Below are positions 14,256 through 23,216 of a stretch of 27,660 bases of DNA, piece by piece. Under the pieces are notes generated by a model, which was not told where the DNA came from, ran no database searches, and saw nothing but the letters and a program-made list of their open reading frames with translations. The stretch's first letter is position 1, and each line of letters begins with the position of its first letter. Origin of the DNA: Marifrigoribacter sp964540425. GTDB lineage: Bacteria; Bacteroidota; Bacteroidia; Flavobacteriales; Flavobacteriaceae. The stretch is taken from NCBI GenBank assembly GCA_964540425.1, contig CAZIMW010000015.1:1-27660 (forward strand), read 5' to 3'. Made by a program: the position numbers and the translations under genes.

Positions 14256-16013
14256 ATGAAAGAACTTCAACACCTTAACCAATATTTCAAGAAATATAGC
14301 GGAAGATTATTTTTAGGCTTAGCAATTACGATCATCGCTACAATTTTTAAGCTGATTGTTCCTAAAAAAATAGGTGATATAATCAATATTATTGAAGATT
14401 ACATCAACGGGGCTACTACAGATATCGAGCTTGTAAAACACCAACTATTAATTAATATTCTAATTATTTTAGGTACCGCAATTTTAGCGGGATTTTTCAC
14501 TTTCCTTATGCGTCAAACTTTTATTGTTGTTTCACGAAATATCGAATTCGATTTAAAAAACGACATTTTCAAACAATACGAACACCTTTCTCTTAAGTTT
14601 TACAAACAAAATCGAACGGGCGATTTAATGAATCGCATTAGTGAAGATGTTGGTAAAGTCAGAATGTACGCAGGCCCAGCGTTAATGTATAGTATAACAA
14701 ACATTACCCTTTTAGCAGTAACTTTAAGCTATATGTTTTACAAAGCGCCAACTCTTACTTTATATGCTATTGCACCGCTTCCTATTTTATCGATTGCTAT
14801 TTATAAATTAAGTGCTGCAATCCATAAAAGAAGCACAGTTGTACAACAATATTTATCAAAATTAACCTCATTTACTCAAGAAAGCTTTAGCGGTATTTCG
14901 GTAATTAAAGCCTACGGAATTGAAACTAGAATCAATAAAGATTTTGACGAATTAGCCGAAGGAAGTAAACAAAAAAACGTGGATCTTGCCAAAGTACAAG
15001 CCTTGTTTTTTCCATTGATGATTTTACTAATCGGATTGAGTAATATACTAGTAATTTATATTGGAGGGACTCAATACATTAACGGAAAAATCGAACATTT
15101 AGGCACTATTGTAGAGTTTTTAATTTATGTAAATATGCTTACTTGGCCAGTAGCTGTAATTGGTTGGGTTACATCTATGGTACAACAAGCTGAGGCTTCG
15201 CAAAAAAGAATTAATGAGTTTTTAAATGAAAAACCTGATATTGAAAACTTAGCAAAAACTGAAACAAATATTACAGGAGACATTAAATTTAACAACCTTA
15301 CTTTCACCTATTCAGACACCAATATTACTGCCCTAAATAATTTATCTTTTACCATAAACTCAGGTGAGACATTAGCAATTATTGGCAATACGGGCTCTGG
15401 AAAATCTACTATATTAGAGCTTATCGGAAGGCTTTACGATGTAGAAGATGGACAGTTATTAATTGATGGCAAAAACATTAAATCACTGCATCTTGAAAGT
15501 CTTAGAAGTAGCATTGGCTATGTGCCACAAGATGCCTTTTTGTTTAGCGATTCCATTCTTAATAACATCAAATTCGGAAAAGAAGACGCTTTAGATGAAG
15601 AGGTTTTTGAAGCTGCCAAAAAAGCCTCCGTTCACGAAAATATTATTGGCTTCAAAGAAGGATACAATACTGTTTTAGGAGAACGAGGCATCACCTTAAG
15701 CGGCGGGCAAAAACAACGTGTTTCTATTGCAAGAGCGGTAATTAAAAACCCTAATATTTTACTTTTTGACGATTGTCTTTCTGCAGTAGATACCGAAACC
15801 GAAGAGAAAATATTAAAAAATATCGATGCAATTTCAAAAAACAAGACCACAATTATCGTGAGTCACAGGATTTCTTCCGCTAAAAATGCAGATAAAATTA
15901 TTGTATTACATGAAGGCAAAATTATACAGCAAGGAACTCATAATGAACTATTAAACCAAGAAGGTTACTATAAGGAATTGTACGCAAAACAACTTTTAGA
16001 AAAAGAAAATTAA
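14256..16013 (+). CDS. ABC exporter, fused permease and ATPase (MdlA/MsbA-like)
   Basis: A 585-residue type IV ABC half-transporter that works as a dimer in the inner membrane. Six transmembrane helices lie in about 15-310, with the coupling region KQNRTGDLMNRI at 117-128. The ATPase domain has Walker A GNTGSGKST (377-385), Q-loop PQD (424-426), signature LSGGQ (481-485), Walker B ILLFDD (501-506), D-loop SAVD and switch His537 (SHR). The residue after Walker B, normally the catalytic Glu, is Asp506, as in MdlA-type or BmrC-type subunits that often form heterodimers; only one half-transporter is present here. Substrate is unknown; lipids or drugs are typical. Start chosen at the first ATG, 115 bases from the divergent leucine dehydrogenase. 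Confidence 0.92.
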   Translation: MKELQHLNQYFKKYSGRLFLGLAITIIATIFKLIVPKKIGDIINIIEDYINGATTDIELVKHQLLINILIILGTAILAGFFTFLMRQTFIVVSRNIEFDLKNDIFKQYEHLSLKFYKQNRTGDLMNRISEDVGKVRMYAGPALMYSITNITLLAVTLSYMFYKAPTLTLYAIAPLPILSIAIYKLSAAIHKRSTVVQQYLSKLTSFTQESFSGISVIKAYGIETRINKDFDELAEGSKQKNVDLAKVQALFFPLMILLIGLSNILVIYIGGTQYINGKIEHLGTIVEFLIYVNMLTWPVAVIGWVTSMVQQAEASQKRINEFLNEKPDIENLAKTETNITGDIKFNNLTFTYSDTNITALNNLSFTINSGETLAIIGNTGSGKSTILELIGRLYDVEDGQLLIDGKNIKSLHLESLRSSIGYVPQDAFLFSDSILNNIKFGKEDALDEEVFEAAKKASVHENIIGFKEGYNTVLGERGITLSGGQKQRVSIARAVIKNPNILLFDDCLSAVDTETEEKILKNIDAISKNKTTIIVSHRISSAKNADKIIVLHEGKIIQQGTHNELLNQEGYYKELYAKQLLEKEN

Positions 16014-16021
16014 CTTTAATG

Positions 16022-16050
16022 TTGCTACAGTTAGATTTTTTTTAGATTTT
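16022..16050 (+). promoter_or_regulatory. Candidate promoter of the PUR-family gene
   Basis: TTG (16022-16024) and TAGATTTT (16043-16050), a 7/8 match to TAnnTTTG, are spaced by 18 bases and lie 31 bases upstream of the ATG at 16082. The surrounding T-tracts lower confidence. Confidence 0.35.
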
Positions 16051-16081
16051 TGACGAAACCTTTAAAAAAAACAACAAAATT

Positions 16082-16474
16082 ATGAGTGATAATTATATGA
16101 TGGAGAGAGAAGAAATTCATTCAAAAGTAATGCGTGCTGGAAGACGTACTTATTTCTTCGACGTAAGAGCTACCAAGGCTGGAGATTATTATTTAACCAT
16201 TACCGAAAGTAAAAAATTCACCAACGATGATGGTTCATTTCACTACAAAAAACATAAAATCTATTTATATAAAGAAGATTTCTCTGAATTTAAAGATAGT
16301 TTAAACGAGATGATTTCATTTATTATCGACGAAAAAGGAGAAGAAGTAATTAGCGATCGTCACCAAAAAGACTATCAAAAAGAAGATAGCGATTCTAATC
16401 CAACAACCAATACAACTACAACCGAAGAACCTTCATCATCAAGCTTTACCGATGTAGATTTCGACGATATTTAA
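16082..16474 (+). CDS. PUR-family DNA/RNA-binding protein (DUF3276)
   Basis: A 130-residue cytoplasmic protein. Residues about 10-90 form one PUR repeat: KVMRAGRRTYFFDVRATKAG, YYLTITESKKF, KKHKIYLYKEDF and an amphipathic helix FKDSLNEMISFI. This resembles the bacterial PUR domain that dimerises and binds single-stranded nucleic acid, as in Borrelia BpuR. Residues about 95-122 are a low-complexity Asp/Ser/Thr/Pro-rich linker, and the end SFTDVDFDDI is an acidic tail that looks like a conserved interaction peptide. The targets are unknown. It follows the ABC exporter by 68 bases, has a plausible promoter of its own and a strong terminator behind it. Confidence 0.88.
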   Translation: MSDNYMMEREEIHSKVMRAGRRTYFFDVRATKAGDYYLTITESKKFTNDDGSFHYKKHKIYLYKEDFSEFKDSLNEMISFIIDEKGEEVISDRHQKDYQKEDSDSNPTTNTTTTEEPSSSSFTDVDFDDI

Positions 16475-16500
16475 TGAATTTACCCCCGCTTAAATTAAGC

Positions 16501-16543
16501 AAACATCCCTTCAATTTTTAACTTTTGAAGGGGTGTTTTTTTT
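16501..16543 (+). terminator. Intrinsic terminator of the PUR-family gene
   Basis: A 14-bp stem (16501-16514 with 16525-16538, one T-G pair) and 10-base loop are followed by a T-run to 16543. A small perfect palindrome, GCTTAA-A-TTAAGC (16488-16500), directly precedes it. The hairpin lies 27 bases after the stop codon. Confidence 0.9.
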
Positions 16544-16572
16544 ATATCTTTATGCGAAACAAATCTTATCGT

Positions 16573-19086
16573 ATGAAGCACCTATTTCGCCTTTCCGTTT
16601 TATTAATTTCACTTCAATTATTTTCCCAAGACTATCACGTTAAATTAGATTATTTTCTACCAAACGATGTACAATACAATCAAGATATACCAACTCCAGA
16701 AAGTGTAATTGGACACGAAATTGGCGATTGGCACATCTCTCACGACAAGCTGGTTACCTATATGTATGCCTTGGCAAATGCGAGCGATCGAATTACTATT
16801 GAAAACAGAGGCACCACTTTTGAAGGCAGACCCTTACTCCTATTATATATTACTTCGGAAGCGAATCATTCGAAATTAGAAGATATTAGAAAAGAACATC
16901 TTTCTCTTACAGAAACAAATTCAACCAACACAGATAATTTACCAATCGTAGTTTACCAAGGTTTTTCTATCCACGGAAATGAACCAAGTGGCTCCAATGC
17001 TGCAATGGTAGCAGCGTATTATTTAGCTGCTGCTCAAGGTGAAAAAATAGATGAAATATTAAATAATACAGTAATTTTATTTGACCCTTCTTACAATCCA
17101 GATGGACTGCAACGATTTGCGTATTGGGCAAATACTAATAAAAGTAAAAATATAAATCCAGATCCTAACGATCGAGAATATAACGAGGTTTGGCCGGGCG
17201 GACGTACCAATCATTATTGGTTTGATATGAACAGAGATTGGCTACCAGTACAACTTCCCGAAAGTCAAGCAAGAATTGAAACTTTCCATAATTGGTATCC
17301 AAATATTTTGACAGATCATCACGAAATGGGCACTAATTCTACTTTCTTTTTTCAACCTGGAATTCCGTCGAGAACCAACCCGATGACACCAAAAAAGAAC
17401 CAAGAACTTACCGGAGATATTGCAGAGTTTCACGCAAAAGCCTTTAATAAAATTGGAAGTTTTTATTATAGCAAAGAAAGTTTTGACGATTTTTACTACG
17501 GAAAAGGATCTACCTTCCCAGATATAAATGGAGGAATTGGGATTTTATTTGAACAAGCCTCATCTAGAGGGCACGCACAAGAAAGTGACAACGGAATACT
17601 AACATTTCCGTTTACTATTCGAAATCAATTTACCGCAGTACTTTCAACTCTCGACGCTGCCATTTCTATGCGAAAAGAATTACTAAATTATCAAAAAACA
17701 TTTTACAATGATGCTCGTAATGAAGCTTCAAAAGGAGGAACTATCGTTTTTGGGGATGAAAAAGATGCTACCAAAGCCTATCATTTAGCTGAAATTTTAC
17801 AAAGACATAAAATAGAATTTCACGAATTGAAAAGTGATTTTTCAAAAAACGGAAAAAACTATAAAAAAGGATATAGCTATGTAATTCCGATGAACCAAAA
17901 ACAGCACCGATTGATTAAAGCGATGTTTCAAAGAAGAACCACTTTTCAAGACAGTTTGTTTTATGATGTAAGTGCTTGGACATTTCCGTTGGCGTTTAAC
18001 TTGGATTATGAAGAAAATGAACCTACAAGTAGGTCTGGTAACATAATTTCCGAATTAAAGAAGCCTTCAGTTATAATTCCTAAAACATCAAATTATGCTT
18101 ATTTAATGGAATGGCACGATTACAACACTCCTAAAGCATTAAACAAAATTCTTACTAAAGGCCTGCGAGCAAAAGTAGGAATGAAGCCTTTTAAAATTGA
18201 AAATAAGAATTATGACTACGGAACAATTTTAATTCCAGTTCAAAATCAAAAACTAAACACTTCAGAATTAGCATTATTTATTAAGGGAGTAGCATCAGAA
18301 AGCAATGTAACTATTACAAGTGTTAGCACTGGAACGACAGAAGGCATTGATCTTGGTAGTAGTAGTTTTAGGTTAATTAAACCTCAAAAAGTTGCCCTAA
18401 TTGTTGGTGAAGGAATCACTCCTTATGATGCTGGAGAAGTTTGGCATTTATTAGATCAACGTTACGATATGCTAATTACAAAATTAGATACTCGTGATTT
18501 TTCTCGTACCGATTTAAGTAAATACACCGATATTATTTTACCAAATAGCTGGGGAAATGCACTTAGCAAAGAAGACGCTGAACAGTTGAAAACGTGGGTG
18601 AAAAATGGAGGAACATTAATAGGATACAAAAACACAGGAAGATGGTTGAATAGCAATAAATTTATGAAAATAAAATTAAAGTCTAAAAAAGATTCTACCC
18701 AACAAATTTCATTTGAACAAAAGAGAAATTATTTTGGAGCACAAGTAATTGGTGGTGCAATTTTTGAAACTAAACTAGATCGTTCCCACCCGATTGCTTT
18801 TGGTTATAAAAATGACAAACTTCCTACTTTTAGAAACTCTACTATTTTTATGGAGAGCGATAAAAACAGTTATAACAACCCAATAACGTACACTGATAGT
18901 CCTTTATTAAGTGGCTATATTTCAGACAAAAATCTTAGTGAATTAAAAAATACTGCTATGTTTAAAGTCGGAAATTTAGGAAGCGGTAAAGTAATTTACT
19001 TTACAGACAATACCAATTTTAGAGCTTTTTGGTACGGAACCAATAAATTATTAATGAACGCTATTTTTTTTGGTAACCATATGTAA
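16573..19086 (+). CDS. Secreted M14-family zinc carboxypeptidase
   Basis: An 837-residue exported metallopeptidase. Signal peptide 1-19 (MKHLFRLSVL, ending LFSQ). The M14 domain (about 55-400) has zinc ligands His134 and Glu137 in SIHGNEPSG, the third His in TDHHEMG (His250), substrate-binding NPDG (175-178) and DMNRDW (218-223), and catalytic Glu326 in LFEQASSRG. The C-terminal third (about 600-720) has a glutamine-amidotransferase-like or ThuA-like Rossmann stretch: KVALIVGEGITPYDAGEVWHL, DIILPNSW, WVKNGGTLIGY. It probably removes C-terminal residues from peptides in the periplasm. No T9SS domain is visible. Upstream in-frame TTG (16525) and ATG (16552) are rejected because they fall in the terminator and before the signal peptide. 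Confidence 0.9.
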   Translation: MKHLFRLSVLLISLQLFSQDYHVKLDYFLPNDVQYNQDIPTPESVIGHEIGDWHISHDKLVTYMYALANASDRITIENRGTTFEGRPLLLLYITSEANHSKLEDIRKEHLSLTETNSTNTDNLPIVVYQGFSIHGNEPSGSNAAMVAAYYLAAAQGEKIDEILNNTVILFDPSYNPDGLQRFAYWANTNKSKNINPDPNDREYNEVWPGGRTNHYWFDMNRDWLPVQLPESQARIETFHNWYPNILTDHHEMGTNSTFFFQPGIPSRTNPMTPKKNQELTGDIAEFHAKAFNKIGSFYYSKESFDDFYYGKGSTFPDINGGIGILFEQASSRGHAQESDNGILTFPFTIRNQFTAVLSTLDAAISMRKELLNYQKTFYNDARNEASKGGTIVFGDEKDATKAYHLAEILQRHKIEFHELKSDFSKNGKNYKKGYSYVIPMNQKQHRLIKAMFQRRTTFQDSLFYDVSAWTFPLAFNLDYEENEPTSRSGNIISELKKPSVIIPKTSNYAYLMEWHDYNTPKALNKILTKGLRAKVGMKPFKIENKNYDYGTILIPVQNQKLNTSELALFIKGVASESNVTITSVSTGTTEGIDLGSSSFRLIKPQKVALIVGEGITPYDAGEVWHLLDQRYDMLITKLDTRDFSRTDLSKYTDIILPNSWGNALSKEDAEQLKTWVKNGGTLIGYKNTGRWLNSNKFMKIKLKSKKDSTQQISFEQKRNYFGAQVIGGAIFETKLDRSHPIAFGYKNDKLPTFRNSTIFMESDKNSYNNPITYTDSPLLSGYISDKNLSELKNTAMFKVGNLGSGKVIYFTDNTNFRAFWYGTNKLLMNAIFFGNHM

Positions 19087-19213
19087 ATCTGATAGTTAAT
19101 TTAAAATAGCAAAACCTCTAAATTTTGATTTGGAATTTCCCTTTGAATTCTATAACTTTATAACTACGAAGTTTACAAGAAATAAAGTCTGTAATTCCAA
19201 AATATATTATTCA

Positions 19214-21070
19214 ATGGGAGATCAAAAAATTAGCACTATTACCGATAAAAAAGCAAGGTCAATATTTATTAGACATTTGTTAAACGATGTAAAAGCATTA
19301 GAGATAATGCTTGATAAAGGGTTATTTGAAACTAATATTACCAGAATTGGGTCGGAGCAAGAATTTTGTTTAGTCACTGAAAACTGGAGACCTTCAAAAA
19401 AATCTCCTGAAATTTTAAAAGATATAAACGACCCTCATTTTACAACTGAAATCGCTTTATTCAACCTAGAAATAAACTTAGACCCTATTGAGTTAAAGAA
19501 TGATGCTTTTTCGAAAGTGGAAAATCAATTAACGACTTTACTTGCAAAAGCAAAAATATCTGCTAAAAAATATAATAACAAAATTGTCCTTACTGGAATA
19601 CTCCCAACCATTACAAAAAGAGAATTAGAGTTTGATTATATGACACCAATGGATCGTTATTGGATGTTAAATGATATGCTGAAAGAACTGCGAGGAAAAG
19701 ATTTTAGAATGCATATGCGAGGTGTTGACGAACTTTTTATCAAGCATGATTCGGTGCTTTTTGAGGGTTGTAATACCAGTTTTCAAATGCACCTTCAGAT
19801 AGAGCCAGACGATTTCCTTTCTAGCTATAACTGGGCACAAACTATTACTGGACCATTATTAGGAATTTGTTCTAACTCACCATTATTACTAGGAAGAGAG
19901 CTTTGGAGCGAAACTAGAATTGCTTTATTTCAACAAAGTATTGATACCCGAAATTCTTCGCACGCCCTAGAAGACAAACAATCAAGAGTATCTTTCAGTA
20001 AAGAATGGGCAAAAGGCACTGTTTTAGATATTTTTAAAACCGACATTGCTAGTCATAAAATTATTTTAGCCAAGGACATTGAAAGCAATTCCTTAGAAGA
20101 TATAAAGAACGGAAAATCCCCAAAACTAGAAGCATTAACCACTTTTAACGGTACGATTTATAGATGGAACCGCCCTTGTTACGGAGTTGGTAACGGAAAA
20201 GCACATCTTCGAATTGAAAATAGATACATTCCTTCTGGACCAACGGTTTTAGATGAAATGGCAAACTTTGCTTTTTGGGTAGGATTAATGAAAGGAAGAC
20301 CTTCAAAATTTGATGATATGTCAAGTGTGATGGACTTTAAAGATGCCAAATCTAATTTTATCAAGGCAGCAAGAACGGGAAAAGAATCCGTGATGACTTG
20401 GATGGGCAATAAAATTTCGGTTCGTGATTTAGTAGTTCAGGAGTTAATACCCATTGCTAGAAAAGGATTAGAAAATGAAGGTATCGACAAAAAAGACATT
20501 GATCGTTTATTAGGAGTAATTCAAGGTCGGGCCGAAAACATAACAGGAGCTCAATGGGGAGTAACAAATTATCGCCACCTCAGAAAAACCTTAAAGCAAG
20601 ATGATGCGCTCGGTGCATTAACCAAATTAATGCATAAAAATCAAGAAACTGGTTTGCCTGTTCATCAATGGCCAATGTTCGAAAATTTACCCAACAAATA
20701 CCAAGATGCTCATTTGGTAGGTCACGTAATGTCCACGCAATTATTCACCATTCACGAAAACGACTTAGCAGATTTGGCTACTAGTATTATGGAATGGAAA
20801 GGCATTCATCACGTTCCTGTTGAAAACACAAAAGGTGAATTGGTAGGTCTTTTAACCTGGGCTCATTTAGAAAAATTTCAGGAAAATAAAAATTGTGATA
20901 TCGATTGTATAGTGGCAGATATTATGATGAAAAATGTTTACATTGCTCATCCTGAAACCAAAATACTAGAAGCTATTCATTTAATGAAAGTGCAAGAAAT
21001 TGGCTGCTTGCCAGTAGTTCAAGAAAAATGTTTGGTCGGAATAATTACCATCAAAGATATAATCGCATAA
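19214..21070 (+). CDS. GCS2-like carboxylate-amine ligase fused to a CBS domain pair
   Basis: A 618-residue cytoplasmic protein. The first 480 or so residues resemble the glutamate-cysteine ligase 2 (GCS2) branch of the glutamine-synthetase fold: RIGSEQEFCLV (metal-binding acidic pair), FNLEINLDPIE, FQMHLQIEPDD, and HLRIENRYIPSGP near 350. Such enzymes use ATP to join a carboxylate to an amine. The last 116 residues are two CBS motifs: VGHVMSTQLFTIHEND with VGLLTWAHLEKF, then VADIMMKNVYIAHPET with VGIITIKDIIA. CBS pairs usually bind adenine nucleotides and would let the ligase sense energy charge or a signal nucleotide. The start at 19214 (MGDQKIS) is preferred over an upstream non-family extension from 19130. 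It is spaced by 2 bases from an M14 deacylase, so the two are translated together. Substrates are unknown. Confidence 0.84.
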   Translation: MGDQKISTITDKKARSIFIRHLLNDVKALEIMLDKGLFETNITRIGSEQEFCLVTENWRPSKKSPEILKDINDPHFTTEIALFNLEINLDPIELKNDAFSKVENQLTTLLAKAKISAKKYNNKIVLTGILPTITKRELEFDYMTPMDRYWMLNDMLKELRGKDFRMHMRGVDELFIKHDSVLFEGCNTSFQMHLQIEPDDFLSSYNWAQTITGPLLGICSNSPLLLGRELWSETRIALFQQSIDTRNSSHALEDKQSRVSFSKEWAKGTVLDIFKTDIASHKIILAKDIESNSLEDIKNGKSPKLEALTTFNGTIYRWNRPCYGVGNGKAHLRIENRYIPSGPTVLDEMANFAFWVGLMKGRPSKFDDMSSVMDFKDAKSNFIKAARTGKESVMTWMGNKISVRDLVVQELIPIARKGLENEGIDKKDIDRLLGVIQGRAENITGAQWGVTNYRHLRKTLKQDDALGALTKLMHKNQETGLPVHQWPMFENLPNKYQDAHLVGHVMSTQLFTIHENDLADLATSIMEWKGIHHVPVENTKGELVGLLTWAHLEKFQENKNCDIDCIVADIMMKNVYIAHPETKILEAIHLMKVQEIGCLPVVQEKCLVGIITIKDIIA

Positions 21071-21072
21071 CA

Positions 21073-22278
21073 ATGACGAAAGTTTTTAGTAAAGCTTTAA
21101 ATAAAACGATTGAAGTCAGTCGTATTATAGGAGAAATAAAAGGGACTCAACCTGGTCCTACCCTTATTTTCACAGCAGGAATTCACGGAAATGAACCTTC
21201 AGGAGTTTTTGCACTTCATCAAGTTTTAAAGAAAATTAAAGAAAAAAACATTCCTGTAAAAGGAAATATTTATGCTATTAGTGGAAATCTGACTGCTTTA
21301 GAGAAGGGTTCACGTTATATAAATCAAGACCTCAACCGAATGTGGACTTCGGAAAGGATGCAACAAATAAAATCTGGTAATATTGAAAAAGTTGGCGAAG
21401 ATACTATTCAGCAACTCAACATTTACAACATTATTAATACTATTCTCACTACCGAAGAAGGTCCTTTTTACTTTATGGATTTACACACTACTTCTAGTGA
21501 AACCATTCCATTTTTAACGGTAAACGATAGTTTAATTAACAGAAAATTTACAGAACAATATCCAGTTCCATTAATATTAGGAATTGAAGAATATTTAGAT
21601 GGTCCGCTTTTAAGTTACATCAACGAATTGGGTTATGTTGCTTTTGGTTTTGAAGGAGGACAACACGACAGTCTTTCGTCTATCGAAAATCATATTGCTT
21701 TTATTTACCAATCCTTAGTTTTTACCGAAGCTGTTTCAAAAGAAGAAATCGATTTTCAAACCAACTACGATTTGCTTGCAAAAACATCGATAGATTCTCG
21801 AAACATTTATGAAATATATTACCATTACCAAATTAAAGAAGACGAGAATTTTACCATGAAACCAGGTTTCTTAAATTTTCAAAGAATCGATAAAGGACAA
21901 GAATTGGCAGATAGTAATGGTGAAACAATTATTGCAAAAAAACAAGGGAGAATATTAATGCCCCAATACCAAAGTCAAGGGGATGATGGTTATTTCTCCA
22001 TTCGGAAAATCCCACAAGTATTCTTAAACTTATCAAGCTTTTTTAGAAAGCTTCATTTTGATAAATTATTACCAATAATGCCTGGCGTAAGTTGGCGGTC
22101 GGATAAAAAAGATACTTTAATTGTAAACCGAAAAATCGCTTGGTTATTTGCCAAACAATTTTTTCATTTAATGGGTTATCGTAGTAAAAAATTAGATGAA
22201 ACTCATTTGATAGTTAAAAATAGAGAAGCAGCTTCTAGAAAAGAGGAATACGGAAAAGTTTTGTGGCTTCGGAACTAA
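21073..22278 (+). CDS. Succinylglutamate desuccinylase/aspartoacylase-like M14 hydrolase
   Basis: A 401-residue cytoplasmic zinc hydrolase of the AstE/AspA branch of M14. Zinc ligands are His38 and Glu41 in GIHGNEPSG and His138 in MDLHTTSSE; the catalytic Glu194 lies in GFEGGQHD; SRYINQDLNRMW (80-91) gives the substrate-binding Asn-Arg pair. The C-terminal 150 residues contain the small beta domain usual for this group (GFLNFQRIDKGQELADSNGE, then KKQGRILMPQY). AstE/AspA enzymes hydrolyse N-acyl amino acids. The ATG at 21073 is 2 bases after the GCS2-CBS stop; the longer reading from 21028 overlaps that gene and is rejected. The 3' end overlaps the convergent NMO-like gene by 4 bases. The amide substrate may be the product of the neighbouring ligase (inference). 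Confidence 0.86.
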   Translation: MTKVFSKALNKTIEVSRIIGEIKGTQPGPTLIFTAGIHGNEPSGVFALHQVLKKIKEKNIPVKGNIYAISGNLTALEKGSRYINQDLNRMWTSERMQQIKSGNIEKVGEDTIQQLNIYNIINTILTTEEGPFYFMDLHTTSSETIPFLTVNDSLINRKFTEQYPVPLILGIEEYLDGPLLSYINELGYVAFGFEGGQHDSLSSIENHIAFIYQSLVFTEAVSKEEIDFQTNYDLLAKTSIDSRNIYEIYYHYQIKEDENFTMKPGFLNFQRIDKGQELADSNGETIIAKKQGRILMPQYQSQGDDGYFSIRKIPQVFLNLSSFFRKLHFDKLLPIMPGVSWRSDKKDTLIVNRKIAWLFAKQFFHLMGYRSKKLDETHLIVKNREAASRKEEYGKVLWLRN

Positions 22279-23216
22279 ATTTTCTTTACCTCAGCAATTA
22301 CTTTATTAAATTCAGAAATCATTTCTTTTACAATTTCAGCAGCTGGGATTACTTTATTTATCAAACCTGCAATCTGACCAATTTCTAATTCGCCGTTTTC
22401 CAAATCACCTTCAAACATTCCTTTTTTGGCTCTTGCTCTTCCTAACAACTCTCTTATTTCATCAACTGACGGATTGGTTTTATACAATTCTATCACTTCT
22501 TCAGCAAACTTGTTTTTTAATAAACGAACAGGTGCTAATTCTTTTAAAGTTAAAATAGTATCGCCATCTTTAGCTTCCGAAACCATGTTTTTAAAAGCTA
22601 TATGAGCGCTGGACTCTTCACTTGCAACAAATCGGCTTCCTACCTGTACCCCATTGGCTCCTAAAATCATTGCCGCTAACATCCCTCTGCCTGTTGCAAT
22701 TCCTCCAGCAGCAATTAGCGGAATATCTAGTTTTTCTTTTACCATTGGTATTAATGTAAAAGTCGTAGTTTCTTCTCTTCCATTATGTCCTCCAGCTTCA
22801 AAACCTTCAGCAACTACCGCATCTACACCAGCTTCCTGCGATTTTAAGGCAAATTTTACACTACTTACTACATGAACAACGGTAATTCCGTTTTCTTTTA
22901 AACGTGCTGTATGTATTTTTGGATTTCCTGCGGAAGTAAATACAATCTTCACTCCTTCTTCGATGATGATCTGAATGATTTCTTCTATGTTTGGATACAA
23001 CATCGGAACATTCACACCAAAGGGTTTAGTAGTGGCTTTTTTACATTTTTGAATGTGCTCTCGAAGCACTTCAGGATACATGGATCCTGCTCCTAGCAAG
23101 CCCAATCCACCAGCATTACTAACCGCACTTGCCAATCGCCAACCACTATTCCAAATCATTCCTGCTTGAATAATTGGATATTTAATTTTAAATAATTCGG
23201 TAATTTTAGTATTCAT
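22275..23216 (-). CDS. FMN-dependent nitronate monooxygenase / FabK-like enoyl-ACP reductase
   Basis: A 313-residue TIM-barrel flavoprotein. Hallmarks are IKYPIIQAGMIW (11-22), SNAGGLGLLGAG (33-44), FGVNVPM (66-72), AEGFEAGGHNG (136-146, with His144), AAGGIATGRG and GANGVQVGSRF (FMN phosphate). The EGFEAGGHNG form with TTF following resembles enoyl-ACP reductase II (FabK) as much as nitronate monooxygenase (NMO), so it either makes saturated fatty acids or detoxifies alkyl nitronates; sequence alone does not decide. Its start codon overlaps the stop of the upstream subtilase by one base (TAATG), implying coupled translation, an odd pairing. No signal peptide. Confidence 0.86.
   Translation of the reverse strand: MNTKITELFKIKYPIIQAGMIWNSGWRLASAVSNAGGLGLLGAGSMYPEVLREHIQKCKKATTKPFGVNVPMLYPNIEEIIQIIIEEGVKIVFTSAGNPKIHTARLKENGITVVHVVSSVKFALKSQEAGVDAVVAEGFEAGGHNGREETTTFTLIPMVKEKLDIPLIAAGGIATGRGMLAAMILGANGVQVGSRFVASEESSAHIAFKNMVSEAKDGDTILTLKELAPVRLLKNKFAEEVIELYKTNPSVDEIRELLGRARAKKGMFEGDLENGELEIGQIAGLINKVIPAAEIVKEMISEFNKVIAEVKKI

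Noticed and set aside
16525..16572. Longer N-terminus for the M14 peptidase from TTG at 16525
   Set aside because: The codon lies in the terminator hairpin of the preceding gene, and the added residues would precede a normal signal peptide that starts at 16573.
19130..19213. Upstream start for the GCS2-CBS protein
   Set aside because: The added 28 residues are rich in Phe, Tyr and Asn, look like translated AT-rich spacer, and do not resemble a signal peptide or the family N-terminus.
21028..21072. Upstream start for the AstE-like protein, overlapping the GCS2-CBS gene
   Set aside because: The ATG at 21073, 2 bases after the upstream stop, gives the normal family start; the longer form is read from the CBS coding region.
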